A DNA stretch of 64,000 bases, taken from contig NC_065548.1 of the NCBI RefSeq assembly GCF_022605725.1, forward strand, positions 9,333,644 to 9,397,643. The letters run 5' to 3'. The position numbers and the translations under genes are program-made. The notes beneath the pieces were generated by a model. That model did no database searches. It worked only from the letters and a program-made list of their open reading frames with translations, and was not told the origin of the DNA. This document shows positions 43,976-56,350 of this stretch, piece after piece; position 1 is the stretch's first letter, and each line of letters begins with the position of its first letter. Source of the stretch: Anthonomus grandis grandis. Its lineage: Eukaryota > Arthropoda > Insecta > Coleoptera > Curculionidae.

Positions 43976-46900
43976 TTTCTCATCTTATTTCAGACTTTTC
44001 GCGTAAATTTTTAGGTTCTGAAATGACTTTTCATATTGCGGATATTTGAAATATTTTTTAATTCCTGCCAAAGAAACGTCATTTTATTTTAGGCATTTCA
44101 TATTATTTGCTACCACTTCCAGGGACTTGAAATACTCATTTTATGTTCCAGGCATTAAGAGTTATTTTATGTTATCGTTTCCGGGCAAAAAAAGGTAAAA
44201 AGGTTAGTACTTTTGACTCATGTTACCATTTGAGTAGTCAAATACCTGGAAGACATAAATGACGTCAAAGAAACTGAAAAATTATTTCAGATGAATTATA
44301 AATACGGAAAATTATTTTAAATGCCTGGAATTCGTAAAGAATTATTTCAAAAACCCGTAAGTAATAAAAAAGAACTCTAAAAGTATTAAAATGTTTAAAA
44401 TAACATAAAAAATTATTTAAAATACCTGGTAGTTACAAAAATTACGAGATTTCATTTTATGTTACCTATTTTCAGATATAACTGGAGATTCAGATACCTG
44501 GAAAACATAAAAAAATATCTAAAAGAACAAAATAAAGTAAAAAATTGGTTATTTAACTAAAGTATTAATCATTTGAAGCCATAAAAATCACTTTAATGTT
44601 TGGAATAGAAAGAGAAATTATTTGAAATGCCTCAAAAACACGAAAAAATTTACTCTAAATGCCTGGTCAAAAATATTACCTAAAGTGACTGAAGGACATA
44701 AAAAAAATTAATGCCTGGAAGTCATAAAAATTACCTCAAATGCATGAAATATAAGATAGGAAATATTTGAAATTTTTGAAAAACGTTAAAGAAATTACTC
44801 CAAATATCTGAGTTTTTCTCTTAAAAAACTTCAAATGTTGGTAATAAAAGGAGAAATTATTTGAAAGTCTTAAAAACCAAAAAAAATAAAAATATTTTAA
44901 ATGCCTGGAAGTCATAAAAAATTACCTTAAATGCCTGGTATAAGAAGATTTCAAAAAAATATTTGAAATGCTTAAGGAACATAAAAAATTGACTCCAAAT
45001 GCCTGGTAAATAGAATAATTTTCCATGTCTCTCAGGTATTTCAGGACATTTACCAATTTATTTTAGGTATTGCGCGTAATTTTTAATACCCTCCACGGAT
45101 TTGAAAAGGCTTTTTATGTTTGCCAGGTCATTGGAATATTTTTTATTATTCAGTATAAATTTTTCATATTCTGGTACTTGAAAGTCATTTTAAGATGAAA
45201 AGATTTCAAAAATATAATTTTTTTGTTAGGTTTGAGATTTGATTTTATTTTACCTATTTTTAGATATAACTGGAGATTCAGATACCTGGGGAACATAATA
45301 ATATCCAAAATGTTAATCATTTGAAGCTATAAAAATCACTTAAATGTTTGGAATAGAAAGAGAAATTATTTGAAATGCCTCAAAAACACGAAAAAATTTA
45401 CTCTAAATGCCTGGTCAAAAAAAATTACTTAAAGTGACTGAAGGACATAAAAAAAAATTATGCCTGGAAGTCATAAAAATTACCCCAAATGCGTGAAAAA
45501 CGTTAAAGAAATTATTCCAAATATCTGAACTTTTTCTTTTAAAAAACTTAAAGCGACTGAAAGACACAAAAAATAGCTTCAATAAAATATAAAGTCATAA
45601 AAGATTACCTCAAATGTTTATAATAAAGAGAGAAATTATTTGAAAGTCTTGAACAATAGAAAAATTAAAATATTTTAAATGCCTGGAAGTCATAAAAAAT
45701 TACCTTAAATGCCTGGTATAAGAAGATTTCAAAAAAATATTTGAAATGCTTAAAGAACATAAAAAATTGACTCAAAATGCCTGGTTAATAGAATTAATTT
45801 TCCACGGATATGGAATGACTTTTTATGTTTTCCAGGTTATTGGAATATTTTTTTATTATTTATTATAAATTTTTTATTATATTCCGGGACTTGAAAGTCA
45901 TTTTAAGATAAAAAAATTTAAAAAATATATTTTTCTTGTTAGTTTTGAGATTTCATTTTATGTTACTTATTTTCAGATATAACTAGACATTCAGATATCC
46001 GAAAAATATAAAAAATATCTACAAGAATAAAATAAAATAAAAAACTGGTTATTTAACCAAAATATTAATCATTTGAAGCCATAAAAATCACTTAAATGTT
46101 TGGAATAGAAAGAGAAATTATTTGAAATGCCCCAAAAACACGAAAAAATTTACTCTACTTTACTTGAAAAAATGCCTGGTCAAAAAAATTACCTAAAGTG
46201 ACTGAAGGATAAGAAAAATTAATGCCTGGGAGTCATAAAAATTACTTCAAATGCATGAAATATAAGACAGGAAATATTTGAAATTTTTGAAAAACGTTAA
46301 AGAAATTACTCCAAATACCTGAGCTTTTTTTTTGTTAAAACTTAAAGTGACTGAAAAAAACTCAAAAATTGCCTAAATATGTGCAAGTCATAAAAGATTA
46401 CCCAAAATGTTTGTAATAAAAAGAGAAATTATTTGAAAGTCTTAAAAAACAAAAAAATTTAAATATTTTAAATGCCTGGCAGTCATAAAAAATTACCTTA
46501 AATGCCTGGAATAAGAAGATTTCAAAAAAATATTTGAAATGCCTACAGAACATAAAAAATTGACTCCAAATGTCTGATTAATAGAATTAATTTTCCATGT
46601 CTTTCAGGCATTTCAGGACATTTATCATTTTATTCCAGGTATTGCGCGTAATTTTTAATACCCTCCACGGATTTGGAGTGACTTTTTATGTTTTCCAGGT
46701 TATTGGAATATTTTTTATTATTCGATATAAATTTTTCATATTCCGTGACTTGAAAGTCATTTTAAGATGAAAAATTAATGTCTTTCAGGTATTTCAGGAT
46801 ATTTATCATTTTATTTCAGGTATTGCGGGTAATTTTTAATACCCTCCACGGATTTGAAATGGCTTTTTATCTTTTCCAGGTTATTGGAATATTTTTTTTA

Positions 46901-49900
46901 ATTACCCTTTATATATTTTTTAAATTACTCTAAATACCTGAGCTTTTTCTTTTAAAAAACTTAAAGTGACTGAAAGACACAAAAAATAGCTTAAATATGT
47001 GCAAGTCATAAAAGATTACCTCAAATGCTTGTAATAAAGAGAGAAATTATTTGAAGGTCTTGAAAAATAGAAAAATTTAAATATTTTAAATCCCCGGAAA
47101 TCATAAAAAATTACCTGAAATACCTGGAATAAGAAGATTTGAAGAAAATATTTGAAATGCCTCAAGAACATAAAAAGTTGACTCCAAATGCCAGGACTAA
47201 AAAGCAATAAAAAAATATATAAGAATTATATTTTTCGGGGATATGAAACAACTTTTTCCAACTTTTTGGGAATGGAAAACGGTTTTTCAAATCATTCCAG
47301 CCTTTTGACGTTAATAGAATTAATTTTCCATGTCTTTCAGGTATTTCAGGATATTTATCATTTTATTTCAGGTATTGCGGGTAATTTTTAATACCCTCCA
47401 CGGATTTGAAATGGCTTTTTATGTTTTCCAGGTTATTGGAATATTTTTTATTATTCAATATAAATTTTTCATTATATTCCGGGACTTGAAAGTCATTTTA
47501 AGATGAAAAAATTTAATTTTCTTGTTAGTTTTGAGATTTCATTTTATGTTACCTATTATCAGATATAACTGGAGATTCAGATACCTGGAAAACATAAAAA
47601 ATATCTACAAGAACAAAATAAAGTAAAAAATTGGTTATTTAACCAAAATATTAATCATCTGAAGCCATAAAAATTACTTAAATGTTTGGAATGGAAAGAG
47701 AAATTATTTGAAATGCCTTAAAAACACAAAAAAATTTACTCCAAATGCCTGGTCAAAAAAATTACCTAAAGTGACTGAAGGACATAAAAAAAATTAATGC
47801 CTGGAAGTCATAAAAATTACCACAAATGCATGAAATATAAGATGGAAAATATTTAAAATTTCTGAAAAACGTTAAAGAAATGACTCCAAATACCTGAGCT
47901 TTTTCTTTTAAGAAACTTAAAGTGACTGAAAAACACAAAAAGTAGCTTAAATATCTGCAAGTCATAAATGATCACCTCAAATGCTTAAAATAAAAAAGAG
48001 AAATTATTTGAAAGTCTTGAAAAACAAAAAAAGTAAAATATTTTAAATGTTTGGAAGTCATAAAGAATTTACCTGAAATGCCTGGAAAAAGAATATTTCA
48101 AAAAATTATTTGAAATGTCTAAAGAACATAAAAAATTGACTCCAAATGCCCGGACTAAAAAAAATACTTAAGGATATTAAAAATAATTTAAGACCTGGGA
48201 GTCATTTAGAAATAACGTTGAGGTTTTAGCCTTGTCGTCCCTGAAAATGCCTTAAAATAAATAAAAAATTACGTTTAATACCTGAAAGATATCATAAAAA
48301 TGTCTGTAAAGCTTTACAGAACTTAAAAAACTACTTCACATATCTGAAAGGCATAAGAAATGAGATAAAATTTCTACAATAAAAATAAGAAATAACCCTA
48401 GATTTCTGGAAAACAAAAAGAATACTCCAAAAGCCTAAAATAAAAAAGAACATTCCGAGTTATTATTTATGACTTCAGATATTTAAAATATTTTTTCACT
48501 TTATATGAGAATTTCAAGTTGATTTTGTATAAATTTCCAGGTCCTCAAAGTAATTTTTCATGTTCCGGAATTTGGGTTGGTTTTTGTTGTTTCCAGGCAT
48601 TTGAAATAATATTTTCGAACATTTGAAATAATATTTTCGAACATTTGAAATAACTGTTTATTTTATTCGAGATATATGAGGCTATTTTTTATGACCTTGA
48701 CTAATGACCTTTGAAATAATTTTTTACTCTATTCCTGGCTCATGAAGTAATTTTTCATTTCATTCCAGGCATTTTTTCACGACTTTCAGGCATTTCAAAA
48801 AAAAATATTTTAATGCAATTTTCAGGACTGACACCTGAAAATAAGTCTTACGTAGACATATTATTAGGTAAAATTGAAAATTTGAATTCCCGAAAAAAAA
48901 TTATAAATGACTTTGTATCTACGTAATAAATTGAAAAGTTATTTATAACGCTTGTAAATGAAAAGAAAAGATGTGAAATGCTTGGAATAAAATAAAAAAT
49001 GACATGAAATTCTTGAAACACATATAAAAAATTACTCCAAAATCCTGGAATAAAAAAAGAACCTTCCAAATGAGTGCTTATTGATTTCTAAGTATTTTTA
49101 ATAATTTTTACGTCATTCATTCATCCAAAATAATTCGACATATTATATCAGATGCTTGTGGTAATATTTAATAAATTCCAGGCCTTTAAAATAAAGTTTC
49201 ATGTCTTTAAATCACTTAAAGCAATTCTTCATTTTATTGGTTTTGAAATAAACACTTCAAACAAATTCAAGGAAGGATTTGAAATACATTTTTCATGTCT
49301 TTTAACCTTTTGAAATAATTTTCTCATTATTCCAGGCATTTAAAGTCATGTGTTTTGACTTCCATGCCTTGAATTTCCTGAATGAAATGCCTTTGCCTTT
49401 CATTGCGTTGAATGAAAGTTTTATATTTTTCAGGTATTTGAAATATATATTACTTTGATTCGGGATAATTAAATTTAGTTTGTAGGATTTCCGTGTACCT
49501 GACTGATGTAAAAAAATATTCATTAATTTTATGGTTTTGTATAAGTGTTGATTTTTTGTTTTTTTTGTCTTAAAATTATTTTATATGCCTCGAATAATAT
49601 TAAAATTTCCTAAACTGACCAAAAAATCTGCAATATTATTTGAACTGCCTCCAAGAAGTAAAAAAATATTTCAAGAGTCTTCTGTTATTTATTCCACAAA
49701 GAAATTCCATATTTTCAAATTTTAAAGAAGAAAATATGAAAAGTTATTTGAAATGCCTGTTATATAAAAAATTATTCAAAAAGATAAAATAAAGATAAAT
49801 TGGAAGAGATAAAAAATTATTTGATTTATTTAGAACACATAAAAAAGCCTGAAAACCTAAAAAGTTATGAAACAAGAGGATGGTATGAAAACACATTTTG

Positions 49901-50115
49901 AACTTCTGCAATACATAAAAAAAAACTTAATTCCAATACCTGGAGGAATATAAAAGATATAAAAAATAAAAAATTAAGGAATAAAATGGAGAAATGACCT
50001 CAAGTTCTTGGCAGATATGAAAAATATATTTAATTTTTTAAATACGTTAATAAAGATGTGCTTGAAATAAAATTATAAATTACATCAGAAGAATTAACAA
50101 AAATAACTAAAAACT
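43976..50115. repeat. Minisatellite blocks of alternating polarity (main cluster)
   Basis: About 6 kb of TTCCAGGCATTTGAAATAAT-type units. Reverse-polarity runs (AAATGCCTGGAAGTCATAAAA) occupy about 44220-45020, 45230-45790, 45950-46570, 46920-47240, 47520-48460, 48830-49080 and 49560-50110. Forward runs fill the gaps between them. The sense transcript could therefore form many intramolecular hairpins. ORFs called here are repeat shadows. Confidence 0.82.
44560..48130. repeat. Higher-order repeat, ~750-base period
   Basis: The phrase TTAATCATTTGAAGCCATAA, followed by ATGTTTGGAATAGAAAGAGA and AATGCCTGGTCAAAAAA, starts near 44565, 45314, 46065 and 47651 (intervals about 749, 751 and twice about 793). 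Between these sit copies of TTAATACCCTCCACGGATTT (45085, 46655, 46835, 47388). Each higher-order unit contains both a reverse and a forward minisatellite run, so inverted repeats are copied as a package. Confidence 0.75.
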
Positions 50116-50690
50116 TTTTTGAGATTAAAATATAATCAAAAAAACATCTTTGGTCGAGTGCATTTAATAGTTTTATTCTTTAATTAGCATCTACAAATCA
50201 CACAGAAGAAACCTTTTACCATATTAACATTAAAATAATTGTTGCTAAATATACCATACGCCTGTGTGCCTTAGGGGTTTTCTCTCATAATGTTTATATT
50301 TAATACGCCTAACAATAAATAATAAATCCTTAACGCGTCTGTAAATAATAACATAAATTTCTTGGACATTTAAGATATGTTAAATAAAAAACGGAAATAT
50401 CAGATGCATCATTGTTGGGTAATAGTTTTAAGATGGTTAATCTTCTTATGGTTTTATAAGAATACCTGTTTAAGCTGCTTATATAATAAAATCTTGTACC
50501 AGCTGTACACTAGATGATAAATCAATTAAGTATTTATTATTTGGACTTATAAAACACAATTTGTACAGCTTTACAAACTAAATATTTGAAAGTGTGAACA
50601 GTTTATTTATTAAAAGGTTTCTTCTATGTTTTGTTTGTTAAGTTTTAAAAATCTTCAGTCGTTGGTGACTAATATTTTCTTATTAAATTG
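50116..50690. other. AT-rich intron sequence, no gene seen
   Basis: The AT-rich stretch lacks minisatellite cores apart from its right edge (forward cores TTGAGTCAATTTTTCATGAC near 50720). The phrase TATTAAATTGTTAATTTATT and similar runs are present. Nothing is recognised. Confidence 0.35.
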
Positions 50691-50914
50691 TTAATTTATT
50701 TAAAGTAATTTACATGTTATTTGAGTCAATTTTTCATGACTTTTAGTTATCTTAAATATTTTGACGTGTTAATCCAAGGATTTGAAGTCATATTTCATAA
50801 CTTCCAAGCATTTGAAATAATTTTTTATATCTCTCCGTGTTAGTCTTAGAATAACTTATTGTATTTCAAATAATAATGAAACAAATATAATATCATAAAT
50901 AATAAACAAATAAT

Positions 50915-52508
50915 CAGGTTGGGATGGGCTTTCTCTTAAAATATTTTCTGTTTCACCTCTTGTTGCTTTGCAAGTCTTGGCCGAGTCAATTAACTTTTCA
51001 TTTATGTCTGGAGTTTCCCAGAGTGCTTAAAAAGAGCAATGATTGTTTCTCTTTACAAGGGTGGCGATCGCGACTGTCCTAACTTTAGACCTATAGCGTT
51101 ATTGCCTACTTTAGCCAAGATAGTGGAACGGCTCGTTAAGGTGAGGATGGTTTCATTTTTAAATAGGTTTGGCCTATTGAGTCTTCAGCAGTTTGGCTTT
51201 CGTGAGTCTGTGAGCACAAATGATGCTATCTTTAGCTTTCTAGAGCACCTGTACAACCGGCTGAATGTTGGTGAAGTTGCAGCAGCCGTATTCTGTGACT
51301 TGTCCAAGGCATTTGACTGCGTGAGTCACAGAGTGCTGCTGATGAAACTGGAGCTCTATGGTTTCAGAGGAACTGCCCTTGAGTGGTTTCGTTCCTACTT
51401 ATCAAATCGTGTCCAGGCTGTGAAATTTAATGGTGGTATTTCTAAGGCACTTAATATAAATGTGGGTGTTCCGCAGGGATCAGTACTTGGTCCTTTAATT
51501 TTTCTCATTTATGTGAACGATCTGCCACAACTGCAGGTAACTGGCAAATTTACATTGTTTGCCGATGATATCACCATCCTCTGGCACGACTCTAATGTTT
51601 CTCAAATGGAGGTCAATATACGTGCAGATTTGTTAAAAAATAAAAGACTGGTGTGATGCAAATTTTTTGACATTTAATGTTTCCAAAACAAATATCCTTA
51701 ATTTTAAATGTAATGCAAATGATATATGTTTAAATAATAAAGCCATCACCATGCCACCGTTCAGTAAGTTTTTGGGTCTTTCCATAGACAAGTTCCTTAA
51801 ATTTGAAGACCATATTGTGAATGTATGTAGAAAAGTCTCATTAGGCTGCTACGCCCTAAGGGTTATTGCCACCAGTCTTAATTTCTCCATCGCCAGATCT
51901 GCATACTTCGCGATTATCGAGTCGCACCTTCGATATGGAATTTGCTTTTGGGGTTCATGTTCAAATTCACTTTTTAGTTCAGTGTTTGTACTCCAGAAAA
52001 GGGCCATTAGATATCTATGTGGGGCCAAGCCTCGTGACTCATGTCGCCCGCTTTTTGCAAGTCATAATATTTTAACCTTGTGTTGTATTTTTATTTTGGA
52101 AACAGTTTGCTTAGTTTTTAGAAAATATAAACAGGAACTTCACTTAGGAAGCCACTATAATACGCGACAAAATTATTTGTTGAGGCTACCCATTCCTCAT
52201 TTTGAACTTGTCCGTAGCTCTATCATATATGGAGGTACAAATCTGTTTAATAAACTGCCACTAGAAATAAGACAACTTAAGACTGAAAAAAGCCTACGTA
52301 CAAGGACGAAAATATTTCTTGCTAGTAAAGCATACTATAGTTTAGGTGAATTTTTTAATGATTAGCATTTAAGTATTTTTCAAAGTTTTATATAATTTTA
52401 TTTTATTTTAAATTAGTTTCTCGTTTTTATTCCTTTAATTGGCTATTGGCTTTGTCTACAACTTCTATGTTTATATTGACAATAAAGCATTTTTGAATTT
52501 GAGTTTGA
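50915..52508 (+). mobile_element. 5'-truncated Jockey/CR1-like LINE with 3' tail
   Basis: The element starts within the RT finger region (GWDGLSLKIFSVSP, near 50920) and encodes the palm through to the C-terminus, then a short 3' UTR with GACAATAAAGCATTTTTGAA and a TTTGAATTTGAGTTTG tail ending near 52508, the usual end of this LINE type. No other 5' part is present, as expected for incomplete reverse transcription. It is set in forward-polarity minisatellite. Relatively few lesions suggest it is the youngest LINE in the window. Confidence 0.85.
51000..52365 (+). pseudogene. Jockey/CR1-like reverse transcriptase, one main frameshift
   Basis: Frame 1 (to 51656) contains YKGGDRDCPNFRPIALLP, QQFGFRESVSTNDAIF, FCDLSKAFDCVSH (first catalytic Asp), VPQGSVLGPLIFLIYVNDLP and LFADDITILW (FADD catalytic pair). 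Near 51645 the frame shifts. The second frame (51667-52365) continues with TFNVSKTNILNFK, KFLGLSIDKFLKFEDHI, RYGICFWGSCS, LQKRAIRYLCGA and FNKLPLEIRQLKTEKS, ending in a natural stop. All palm motifs are intact. An earlier frameshift near 51000 removes the upstream reading. By family knowledge this is the target-primed reverse transcriptase of ORF2; here it is 5'-truncated and shifted. Confidence 0.88.
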
Positions 52509-53440
52509 AAATAATTAAAATAATTTTAATTTTTAGGTATTTTAAATAATTTTCCATATTATTTTAGGTACTTAAAGACATTTTCTATGACTTCCAGGCA
52601 TTTAAAATAATTTATGTATTTTTGAGGCACCTTATGTAAATTTGTCGGCTAGTCCAGGTATTTGACGACATTTTTTTATATTTTATATGACTTTCAAATA
52701 ATTCTATTTTTATTACAAGCATAAATTATAACAAAGCACTTTATTAAGCTCTAATACAAGCATTTTATTACAAGCTAATTTTATTACATTTGATGTATTA
52801 GTATCATTTTATAACTTCCACGCATTTAAGATAATTTTCAGGTATTTCAAATATTTCTTTTTTTATTCCTGATATTTCAGGTCATTTCATTCGATAATTA
52901 AAGATAATTTTTTCTTTTTTTAGACACATGAAGGCATTTTTTATGACTTCTAAGCATTTAAAATATCCTTCTATGTTATTTCAGATAGTTGAAGGCATTC
53001 TCATTTCCCAGATATAATTATACGTCTCAGACTTATTTCAGGCATAGTTTTATAGTAAATTTTGGAAAATACTTTTCAAACATTACTTTAAATGCCTGGA
53101 ATTAAATGAAGATTTACTTTAAGCAGTCCAAGTGCCAGGGATAAAACAAAAATATAATTTAACATTGAAATAACATGAAGAATTACTAAAATGTATTTAT
53201 AAAAATTAGCCTAAATGCCTAAAATAATAAGAAAAATTACTCATGCTTGAAAATCATAATAAATTACAATAAAATTAAATGACATGAAAAAAGAACTCTT
53301 AAGGCCTAAAAAAATATGAAATTTTTTTTTCAAATACTTGGATTATAATTATACGGAAATATCTGAAATTTATGGAGTAATTTCTCAACTTTTATAATGG
53401 CAATTTTAAGAAAGTTACTAGGAATATTAATCATGAAACA
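52509..53440. repeat. Minisatellite blocks after the LINE
   Basis: Forward cores (GACTTCCAGGCATTTAAAAT near 52582, CTAGTCCAGGTATTTGACG near 52650) run to about 53050. Reverse cores (AAATGCCTGGAATTAAATG near 53091, AAATGCCTAAAATAATAAG near 53214) continue to about 53440. The LINE thus lies inside a pre-existing forward block. Confidence 0.65.
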
Positions 53441-53918
53441 CCTAAAATCGAGTTTTACCTTCTTTTAAGTCTATATACAAATGAATGTTCCTTATACACG
53501 TTTTCGCACATATCACTTTTCAGTGACATGATCTTAGGCTTATTGCTTTTAGATATAATTAAATCTATGTAATACGTGTTGTAAATTTTTTTATATAATT
53601 GCACTTCCAATACTTGGAATGCCCTAAGAAGTAGGCATCTAATACACAAGCATAATAAAATAAGAATCGTGGTGTCCACTCGTGCCCCCCGGTAAGAAAC
53701 ATCCAATTATTTTAAGTAGTAGTTGCATTCCGCGTTTTTCCAATAGGGAAAATGGCTATTTTATATGCAAATTAGAATGTAACAGTTACGTAATATATCT
53801 GTCAATGAGCCCCGGTTAAATTGGAAGGATTTACCGAGAAAATTGTCGTTATTACTCGAAGAGTTGTCACGTACTTTAAGCATAAAAAATCTCTTAAACA
53901 CGTTTTTTTTTCTTATAG
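53441..53918. other. Non-repetitive sequence just upstream of the fifth exon
   Basis: Contains the polypyrimidine tract of the fifth exon and an 83-codon minus-strand frame (53455-53706) with no recognised domain. The upstream part (53640-53720) has a GTGCCCCCCGGTAAGAAAC phrase that resembles a donor but matches no open exon in phase. Confidence 0.35.
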
Positions 53919-54029
53919 AAACTCAACAAAATGGCAGAGATGTGACAGTCATCACGAACATTCCAGTGACCCCCAGGTCTACACCATCCACATCTACAGC
54001 TTCTACTCCTAGTACCTTAGTGCCAGAAG
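53919..54029 (+). CDS. Host PDZ gene, fifth coding exon (Ser/Thr/Pro-rich linker)
   Basis: A strong polypyrimidine tract with ATAG ends at 53918. The donor at 54030 is GTAAAA, somewhat weak. The exon is 111 bases, again phase 1 to phase 1, encoding residues 146-183. It begins ETQQNGRDVTVITNIPVTP and ends in a run of Ser, Thr and Pro (STPSTSTASTPSTLVPEG). The composition suggests a flexible spacer. Two overlapping open frames with ATGs also cover this exon, but only the frame given here continues the phase of the flanking exons. The following 2.3-kb intron is mainly a mariner element. Confidence 0.72.
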
Positions 54030-54238
54030 GTAAAAGCAAGCTATTTGTTATTGTAGATGTTAAGTAAAAGATGTTTCTGAGATGTCCCGCAAATGTTCTA
54101 TAGACGTTTTTTGATGAAGGTTCTGCTCCCAGTTTTCTTTTAAACTATTTAACTTTTTTTGTAATTCATGTTTTTGGTGGCACTCTATTGATCAATTCTA
54201 TGTCAAATAAATCATATATATATTTTTTAAGTAATATA

Positions 54239-56071
54239 CAGTATGGTGACTTTAACTGGAATAAATTCAGTTAAAACTAATCAAAATTTATCTCGCAAAA
54301 TTCCTGAGACCCGTCGATTTTTGTTAATTTTTTTCATATTTCAAGATAGTTTTTGTATTTTTTCACCTACAGGGGGGGTCCAAATTAACCCCAACTTTTT
54401 TTTTCAAATGGAAAGCCACTTTTTTTAAACTCTCATTGAAAAGAGCCCTTTTTCTTGATTAAATTGCCCTAATTATTTTTGTGATTATCTAAAGGAGAAA
54501 TACGAAAAAAAAATAAAAACCATTAAATTATTAAAAGTTGCGTTTAATGTTTAAGATGCTCAAAATGAGCACCATTTACTTGTTGGCAAAGCCCAAGACG
54601 ATAATAAAATTCGTTTCTGACATTTTCTAACACTTCACTCACACTTGTCGGATTTCATGCCTAATACGTTCTTTGAGTTCGTCTAGGTTTCCTGGTTCGC
54701 TCATATAAATGTGACTTTTCAAATGTCCCCACAGAAAAAAATCAAGTAGGGTGAGATCGGGAGAACGTGCCGGCCACTCGATTGCACCCCTTTTACCAAT
54801 CCATCTGGTTGGAAAATTGTCATCTAAATACTGGCGTACATTACGGGCATAATGTGGGGGAGCACCATCTTGTTGCATCCAGATTCTTTCATCATACAAA
54901 TCTGGATCGAACTGACTCGGATATAAGGCACGTAAGACTGGAACTAGTTCATGTTCAAGAAATTCTAGATATCTTTCCCCAGTTAAAGTATAATTGAAGA
55001 ATATGGGCCCTATAACTTGCCTGCCAGTTATGCCAGCCCAAACATTAGTTTTCTGGGGATATTGTGTATTAGTTTCCCTTACCCAGTGTGGGTTCTCGTC
55101 AGACCTGTAGCGACAGTTCTGCTTATTAACATTGCCATTTTGGGTGAATGTAGCCTCATCAGAAAAAAGGATCCACTCCGAAGATATGCGATTTTCGTCA
55201 ATGGCGTTCATCATTAATTCACAGAACTGAACTCTGTGATCTGGATCGTCTTCCAATAACTCTTGAACCGGTTGCATTTTAAAAGGTCGTTTGTTTGCAC
55301 TTTTTAATATTTGTAGCACAGATTTATGATGAATAGAGTTTTCGCGAGCTACTCTTCTGGCTGCAGTTACCGGATTTTCTTCCATCGCTAGCAATACATT
55401 TAATTGGGCGTTTTCATCGATTTTAGAAGACCTTTGTCTTGAAACATCCCTCACGTGCCCAACTTTTCGAAATCTGCTTTCGATTTTACTAACCGTACCT
55501 TGGTTAATAGGTGGCAAATCTGGATATTTTTGCCTGAATAAGTGGACAAGCTCTAGCTGAGTACGACTTCTGTCCCCATAACCAATCATCATTAAGATTT
55601 CAATCTTGTGGGATTCAGATAAATAAGGCATTTTTTCACTTTAATAAGTTAACTTATTTAACAACTGGTTGAAATTCACTTTAACAGGGACACTACAACA
55701 ATGTCAGGAAATGTCTCCATACCAATAAAATAAACAAACACGCCAAAAATTTACCAACACAAAATATTTCGAGACTTTTAATAATTTAAAGGTTTTTATT
55801 TTTTTTCGTATTTCTCCTTTAGATAATCACAAAAGTAAATAGGGCAATTTAATCAGGAAAAAGGGCTCTTTTCAATGAGAGTTTAAAAAAAGTGACTTTC
55901 TATTTGGAAAAAAAAGGTGGGGTTAATTTGGACCCCCCTGTAGGTGAAAAAATACAAAAACTATCTTGAATGTGAAAAAAAATAAACAAAAATCGGCGGG
56001 TCTCAGGAATTTTGCGAGATAAATTTTGATTAGTTTTAACTGGATTTATTCCAGTTAAAGTCACCGCACTG
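54239..56071. mobile_element. Mariner C: rosa-type (DD41D) element, nearly intact, with ~300-bp inverted repeats
   Basis: The ends are CAGTATGGTGACTTTAACTG at 54239 and its mirror ending GTCACCGCACTG at 56071, with TA at 54237-54238 and 56072-56073. The inverted repeats are about 300 bases (to about 54540, and from about 55770) and highly alike. Each also has an internal small palindrome (TTTAACTG...CAGTTAAA). The element makes up about four fifths of intron 5, which would be only about 0.5 kb without it. Confidence 0.9.
54544..55631 (-). pseudogene. Mariner C transposase, intact except for one C-terminal frameshift
   Basis: The ATG at 55629-55631 opens 330 uninterrupted codons. The order is an N-terminal helix-turn-helix pair (LSESHKIEILMMIGYGDRSR, then NQGTVSKIESRFRKVGHV), a second DNA-binding part (AARRVARENSIHHKSVLQIL), and the catalytic core. 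First Asp is in WILFSDEATF, second in QQDGAPPHYARNV and third in LLDFFLWGHL, with 41 residues between the last two, the DD41D spacing of rosa mariners. The frame ends early at 54639 because of a two-base TG excess in a GTGTG run. Reading past it in the other frame gives about 32 more residues (LENVRNEFYYRLGLCQQVNG) to a TAA at 54544. The lesion lies outside the catalytic core. It is the best preserved transposase here. Confidence 0.9.
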
Positions 56072-56350
56072 TATTGTATAATTTAGTACAGGAGGTATAT
56101 TCAAGAATATTTTGGTTGATTTGTCCAGAAATGTCTATGTAACTATAAATGCCTTAAGTATTTTAATTTCTGATGAAATGGTGAATCGAAAGAAAATCAT
56201 TGAAATGAATCAATCTTAGGTCCTCCACCATTATATCAAGAAAAGCATGTGTTTTATTGCTTTTTAAAAAAATACTTTTTTTGAAAATTGCTCTGTACCA
56301 TAGTGTCTTAATTTTTAGCAACATTTTAAATTAATTAAATCATTTTTTAG

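Noticed and set aside
51866..52075. 69-codon ORF inside the LINE
   Set aside because: Out-of-frame shadow of the reverse-transcriptase C-terminal reading frame.
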